In this document: piece after piece, positions 14,549 to 18,030 of the stretch | Numbering within the stretch: the stretch's first letter is position 1 | Layout of the letters: each line of letters begins with the position of its first letter | Origin: Deltaproteobacteria bacterium | GTDB taxonomy: Bacteria; Desulfobacterota; GWC2-55-46; DRQE01 | DNA length: 18,030 bases | Direction of reading: 5' to 3' | Assembly (NCBI GenBank): GCA_016219165.1 | Contig: JACRCB010000149.1 | Coordinates: forward strand, 1 to 18,030 | Position numbers and translations under genes: made by a program | Notes under the pieces: generated by a model | Told to the model about the DNA's origin: nothing | Databases searched by the model: none | What the model saw: only the letters and a program-made list of their open reading frames with translations

Positions 14549-16063
14549 ATGCGAACGGACCTCGTTTTAATCAAGCCCTCGAACCAGAAAGAGTTGTACG
14601 GCACTCTAAGCGAAGCCTCCCTTACCGCCATAGAGCCTCCCCTGTGGGCGTGCCTTATAGCGGCTTTTATAAGAAAGATCGGGCTTACGGTCGAGATAAT
14701 CGACGGCGAGGCCGAGGGGCTTACCCCGGCGGAGATTGCCGTCAGGATAGAAGAACTAAACCCGCTCCTCGCCGCTATCGTTACCTCCGGAACCAACCCC
14801 TCGGCATCCACGATGAATATGTGCGGGGTGAGATTGGTCCTCGCGGAGATGGAAAGGAGGGGGATGACAGAGGTAAAAACGCTCGTCTCTGGACTCCATC
14901 CGAGCGCCCTGCCGAAAAGGACAATGGAGGAGGAAAGATGCGATTTCCTGTCCGAGGGGGAGGGGTTCCATACAATAGCCGGACTTCTAACCGCGCTTAA
15001 GAAAGGGCCGAAGAAAAAGGAATTCGATATACCCGGGCTCTGGTATAGAAACAACGGAAAAATCATCGCAAACCCGAGGGCCCCTCTTATAGGCTCTCTG
15101 GACAAAGAACTTCCCCATGCCTCATGGGACCTTCTTCCCATGGATAGATACAGGGCGCACAACTGGCATTGTTTCGGGGAAAAGGGGCGGAAAAGGCAGC
15201 CCTATGGAGTAATCTATACGAGTTTAGGGTGTCCTTTCAGATGCCACTTTTGCTGCGTAAACGCCCTGTTCGGAACTCCGGGGATAAGGTTGAGAAGCCC
15301 GAGGAATGTGGTCGATGAAATCGGAATGCTTGTGAGGGACTACGGGGTCAGGAACATAAAGGTATTGGACGAGATGTTCGTATTGAACCACACTCACGTC
15401 CTCGATATATGCGACCTCATCATAGAAAGGGGCTATTGCCTCAATATCTGGGCATATGCGAGGATAAACACGGTTGACGAAAAACTCCTAAGCAGGCTTA
15501 AAAAGGCCGGCGTCAACTGGCTCGCCTACGGCATAGAGTCGGGGAGCGACAGAATACTTAAGAGTGTCGCAAAAGGGATAACCGTAGAGAAGACAAGGGA
15601 TGTGGTGCGGATGACCAAGGAGGCCGGGATAAACGTTATGGGCAATTATATACTCGGACTGCCCGAGGACGACCTTGAAAGCATGGGAGAGACGATGGAA
15701 CTCGCAGCGGAACTCAACTGCGAGTTCGTAAACATCTACTGCGCAACCGCCTACCCCGGAAGCCCCCTCTACGAGCAGGCGCTGAAGGAGGGATGGAAAC
15801 TGCCGGAGCGGTGGGCGGATTATTCGCCTTATTCCTACGGGCATCTGCCCCTGCCCACAAAATACTTAAGCGCCGCCGACGTCCTTAAGTTCAGGGACGA
15901 ATCCTATACGCGGTACTCTTCCGGCGAAAGATACCAGCGGATGATACGGGAGAAATTCGGCGGCGAGGTCCTCGACGCCATAAAAAATGGACTGACAAAA
16001 AAACTCAGGCGGCGGCATCTTGAAGAAATAACGGGCCAGGCAAGGGGACATTGGACAGGTTGA
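14549..16063 (+). CDS. B12-binding-type radical SAM enzyme (candidate cobalamin-dependent methylase)
   Basis: A 504-residue protein. The N-terminal about 180 residues (RTDLVLIKPSN, LTVEIIDGEAEG, LLAAIVTSGTN, KTLVSGLHPSALP, CDFLSEGEG) have the strand pattern of the Rossmann-like B12-binding domain. The radical SAM core follows, with C228, C232 and C235 in CPFRCHFC binding the [4Fe-4S] cluster. IKVLDEMFVL, YGIESGSDRILKSVAKGI and NVMGNYILGLPEDD are standard core motifs of the family. Such proteins often methylate unactivated carbon or phosphorus centres, and several act on lipids, hopanoids or sugars. No DxHxxG cobalamin motif is evident, as is common in this class. AGGAGAGG precedes the ATG, 17 bases after the nucleotidyltransferase stop. 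In this locus it could methylate the sugar or the lipid carrier; that is inference. Confidence 0.85.
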   Translation: MRTDLVLIKPSNQKELYGTLSEASLTAIEPPLWACLIAAFIRKIGLTVEIIDGEAEGLTPAEIAVRIEELNPLLAAIVTSGTNPSASTMNMCGVRLVLAEMERRGMTEVKTLVSGLHPSALPKRTMEEERCDFLSEGEGFHTIAGLLTALKKGPKKKEFDIPGLWYRNNGKIIANPRAPLIGSLDKELPHASWDLLPMDRYRAHNWHCFGEKGRKRQPYGVIYTSLGCPFRCHFCCVNALFGTPGIRLRSPRNVVDEIGMLVRDYGVRNIKVLDEMFVLNHTHVLDICDLIIERGYCLNIWAYARINTVDEKLLSRLKKAGVNWLAYGIESGSDRILKSVAKGITVEKTRDVVRMTKEAGINVMGNYILGLPEDDLESMGETMELAAELNCEFVNIYCATAYPGSPLYEQALKEGWKLPERWADYSPYSYGHLPLPTKYLSAADVLKFRDESYTRYSSGERYQRMIREKFGGEVLDAIKNGLTKKLRRRHLEEITGQARGHWTG

Positions 16064-16104
16064 CGGTTATAAACAGGATATTCTTCGGGTCTAAAGGGGC
16101 GGCC

Positions 16105-18030
16105 ATGGAAAACACCTCCAAGGATTCCCTTTCCAAGGCCTTTGATACGGTCATTAAGAGGCAGGGGGAAAATAAAGCGAGGCTCCCCCTTTCCCGGATG
16201 AGGGAAAGGCTTGTGAAAAATAGAACCGACTCCGTCGGCAACGGAAAACTTCTCGGCGAGGCAATTGAAAATCTCGAAAAAAACGGCTTCAGGGTAAGAG
16301 AGGTCGAAGGGATTGAAGAGGCCCTGGGTTGTGTGGTCGAGGAGATAGGTAGAGAAAGGCTCGTCGTGAAATCAAAATCGAATCTCTCCAAGGAGATGCG
16401 CTTGAGGGAGGCGATGGCCGGAAAGGGCATCGAGGTTGTAGAGACCGATATAGGGGACAGAATCGTACAGTTCGCGGACTGCAGGCCCACGCACCCCACC
16501 GGTCCCGCAAGCCATTTAAGCGTTGAGGAGATAGCCGCAATCGTCTCGGAGGAAACAGGAGAAATCCCCTCCACGGCAGAGGATATCATAGAGGTCCTTC
16601 TTTCTGACATAAAAAAAGCGCTCGCCGCGGCACGGGTGGGCATAACCGGCGTGAACGCTATCGCCGCAAGGGAAGGTTCCGTTGTAATCGCGCATAACGA
16701 GGGGAATGTCTCTGAAATATTGAGGCTTCCCGGAAAACTCATAATGCTCGCCGATACGAACAAGATATATGAGAACATAGAAGATTCTCTCAACATGGTC
16801 AAACTCCAGACTTACTATGCAACAGGGGCCGTAACCACCTCTCAGATAAATATCGTCTCGGGCCCCACAAAGACGGCGGATATCGAGAAGAAACTCTTCT
16901 ACGGCATCCACGGGCCCAAGGAGATGGTGCTGATACTTGTCAGGAGAGACGTCCGGGAGGACTTCAGCGAGGTATCGCGCTGCATAGGCTGCGGGGGGTG
17001 CATCCTCGAATGTCCCGTCTACCTCGCAAAAGGGGCCTCCTTCGGCACATACTATAAGCAGGGTGGGATAGGGACCCTTGAGAGCGGACTTAAACAGGGG
17101 GCCAAGGCCTCGGTCGAGAACGGCCTTTATGACTGCACGCGTTGCGGGGCGTGTGTCATGAATTGCCCCGCATCGATAGACATTCCGTCATTTGTGACGA
17201 AGATGAGGGAGGTTGCCGCAGAGGAGGAAGAAACGAGGAGCGTCGTCAAGCCGTACAGGGCGCTCGCCCGTTCGGTTGTCTTTGCATCGTCGGTAAAGGG
17301 CGTGATAAAAAAACTCAACCCCTTATCGGCTCAAACTGTGTCAGGGATTGCGTACTTCCCCGGATGCGTATCCACGGTCTCTACGCCTGGGCTCAAGAAG
17401 GACATCACCGACATCATTAGAAAGATAAGCGGCAAAGAGCCGCGGATAATCGAGGGATGCTGCGGCGGGGTTTACGAGAGTTTAGGTTTTAAAAAAGACT
17501 ACGAGGCCGCCTTTGAGCGGTTTCTTAAGGGTGTGGAGGGTAACCCGCCGGAAAAGATAATCGTCTCCTGCCCCCACTGCTACGATGTCCTCTGGAATAA
17601 GAAAGGGGAGAGGCTTAAAAGCGCCGGGGTGGGGGAGGTGCTGAGGATGACGGAGTTCGTTCTAAGCCGGTTGCCGGCGGATGCGGTTACGAGGAAATAT
17701 AGAGAAGACGGCAAGAGACAAAAGATCGCATACCATGACTCCTGCATATTCGGCAGGGGTTTCAAATTATACGATGAACCGAGAAAGATATTGGAAAGGC
17801 TCTGCGGCGGGTCTTTCGAGATGGTGGAAACCGAAAGAGAGCGGGAAAGGGGCCTTTGCTGCGGTTTCTCCCTTTCCGCAAGCGCCCCCATACTGGCAAG
17901 GGCACTGGCGGGGAAGGTCAACCTTTCCGCGAGGAACTCCGGCGCCGATATCCTTGTAACGAGCGGATGTCCGGGATGTTTTCATGCCCTTAAGAATGCG
18001 GGCGCGGGGCACACAGCCGCGGGCACCCAT
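16105..18030 (+). CDS. Fused LUD-domain / 2x[4Fe-4S] / 2x CCG-domain iron-sulfur oxidoreductase, C-terminus beyond window
   Basis: The frame is open for 642 codons from ATG 16105 (AAAGGGG just upstream) to the window edge; no stop is reached. In-frame TTG codons at 16051 and 16060 are alternative starts that would overlap the radical SAM gene. Residues about 30-285 resemble the LUD domain of LutB/LutC (THPTGPASHLSVEEIA, GITGVNAIAAREG, GPTKTADIEKKLFYGIHGPK). Two ferredoxin motifs follow: C293, C296, C299, C303 and C344, C347, C350, C354. Two cysteine-rich CCG domains come next, as in LutA, GlpC and heterodisulfide reductase B: C421, C452-C453, C489, C492 and C547, C585-C586, C622, C625. The order equals LutC/LutB then LutA in one chain, suggesting oxidation of a 2-hydroxyacid such as lactate, or another redox reaction feeding quinones. 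No flavoprotein partner is visible. The substrate and link to the sugar genes are unknown. Confidence 0.85.
   Translation, partial: MENTSKDSLSKAFDTVIKRQGENKARLPLSRMRERLVKNRTDSVGNGKLLGEAIENLEKNGFRVREVEGIEEALGCVVEEIGRERLVVKSKSNLSKEMRLREAMAGKGIEVVETDIGDRIVQFADCRPTHPTGPASHLSVEEIAAIVSEETGEIPSTAEDIIEVLLSDIKKALAAARVGITGVNAIAAREGSVVIAHNEGNVSEILRLPGKLIMLADTNKIYENIEDSLNMVKLQTYYATGAVTTSQINIVSGPTKTADIEKKLFYGIHGPKEMVLILVRRDVREDFSEVSRCIGCGGCILECPVYLAKGASFGTYYKQGGIGTLESGLKQGAKASVENGLYDCTRCGACVMNCPASIDIPSFVTKMREVAAEEEETRSVVKPYRALARSVVFASSVKGVIKKLNPLSAQTVSGIAYFPGCVSTVSTPGLKKDITDIIRKISGKEPRIIEGCCGGVYESLGFKKDYEAAFERFLKGVEGNPPEKIIVSCPHCYDVLWNKKGERLKSAGVGEVLRMTEFVLSRLPADAVTRKYREDGKRQKIAYHDSCIFGRGFKLYDEPRKILERLCGGSFEMVETERERERGLCCGFSLSASAPILARALAGKVNLSARNSGADILVTSGCPGCFHALKNAGAGHTAAGTH

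Noticed and set aside
16005..16802. 265-codon minus-strand open frame
   Set aside because: The + strand frame here encodes a clear LUD domain that continues into ferredoxin and CCG motifs; the minus frame is low-complexity Ser/Leu-rich shadow.

Overview
The window is a gene-dense 18-kb stretch in which every supportable gene lies on the + strand. Gaps between genes are tens of bases or are replaced by overlaps, and no non-coding stretch exceeds about 115 bases. It reads as part of a surface-polysaccharide (LPS/O-antigen or capsule type) locus built around activated heptose-type sugars. GC is in the mid-50s percent by eye, with heavy use of AGG (Arg) and ATA (Ile) codons. Together with radical-SAM and Fe-S enzymes this suggests an uncultured anaerobic Gram-negative bacterium, perhaps Nitrospirota- or Desulfobacterota-like. 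That taxonomic guess is inference and weak.

Region 1 (1-4871), module A, sugar synthesis. It holds the end of a short-chain dehydrogenase, a Gfo/Idh/MocA oxidoreductase, a GHMP-family heptose-7-phosphate kinase (HddA type), a fused nucleotidyltransferase-SIS isomerase, a GmhB-type zinc HAD phosphatase and a short transaldolase. Read as a pathway: transaldolase supplies sedoheptulose-7-phosphate, the SIS domain isomerises it to the aldoheptose-7-phosphate, the kinase phosphorylates C1, GmhB removes the 7-phosphate, and the nucleotidyltransferase makes the NDP-heptose.

Region 2 (4886-9750), membrane and transfer functions. A 1093-residue YfhO/GT-C-like polytopic membrane protein carries a probable carbohydrate-binding jelly-roll insert. 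After it comes a 113-base gap containing a perfect 18-bp inverted repeat, then a family-2-type glycosyltransferase with an extra C-terminal Rossmann-like domain.

Region 3 (9822-14531), module B. It holds a thiamine-diphosphate E1 alpha/beta pair with no E2 or E3, an NAD-dependent sugar epimerase/dehydratase (extended SDR), a second divergent GHMP sugar kinase and a second nucleotidyltransferase. This set has no isomerase or phosphatase of its own. The best candidate for undescribed chemistry is this module: a two-subunit ThDP enzyme beside sugar-activation genes, possibly adding a two-carbon or acyl unit to a sugar.

Region 4 (14549-18030). A B12-type radical SAM enzyme (candidate sugar or lipid methylase) is followed by the first 642 residues of a fused LUD / double [4Fe-4S] / double CCG-domain iron-sulfur oxidoreductase that runs off the right edge. 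Its link to the sugar locus is unclear.

I saw no tRNA, rRNA, CRISPR array, transposase gene or convincing intrinsic terminator. The whole window could be one or two transcripts, with the only likely break at 8168-8280.
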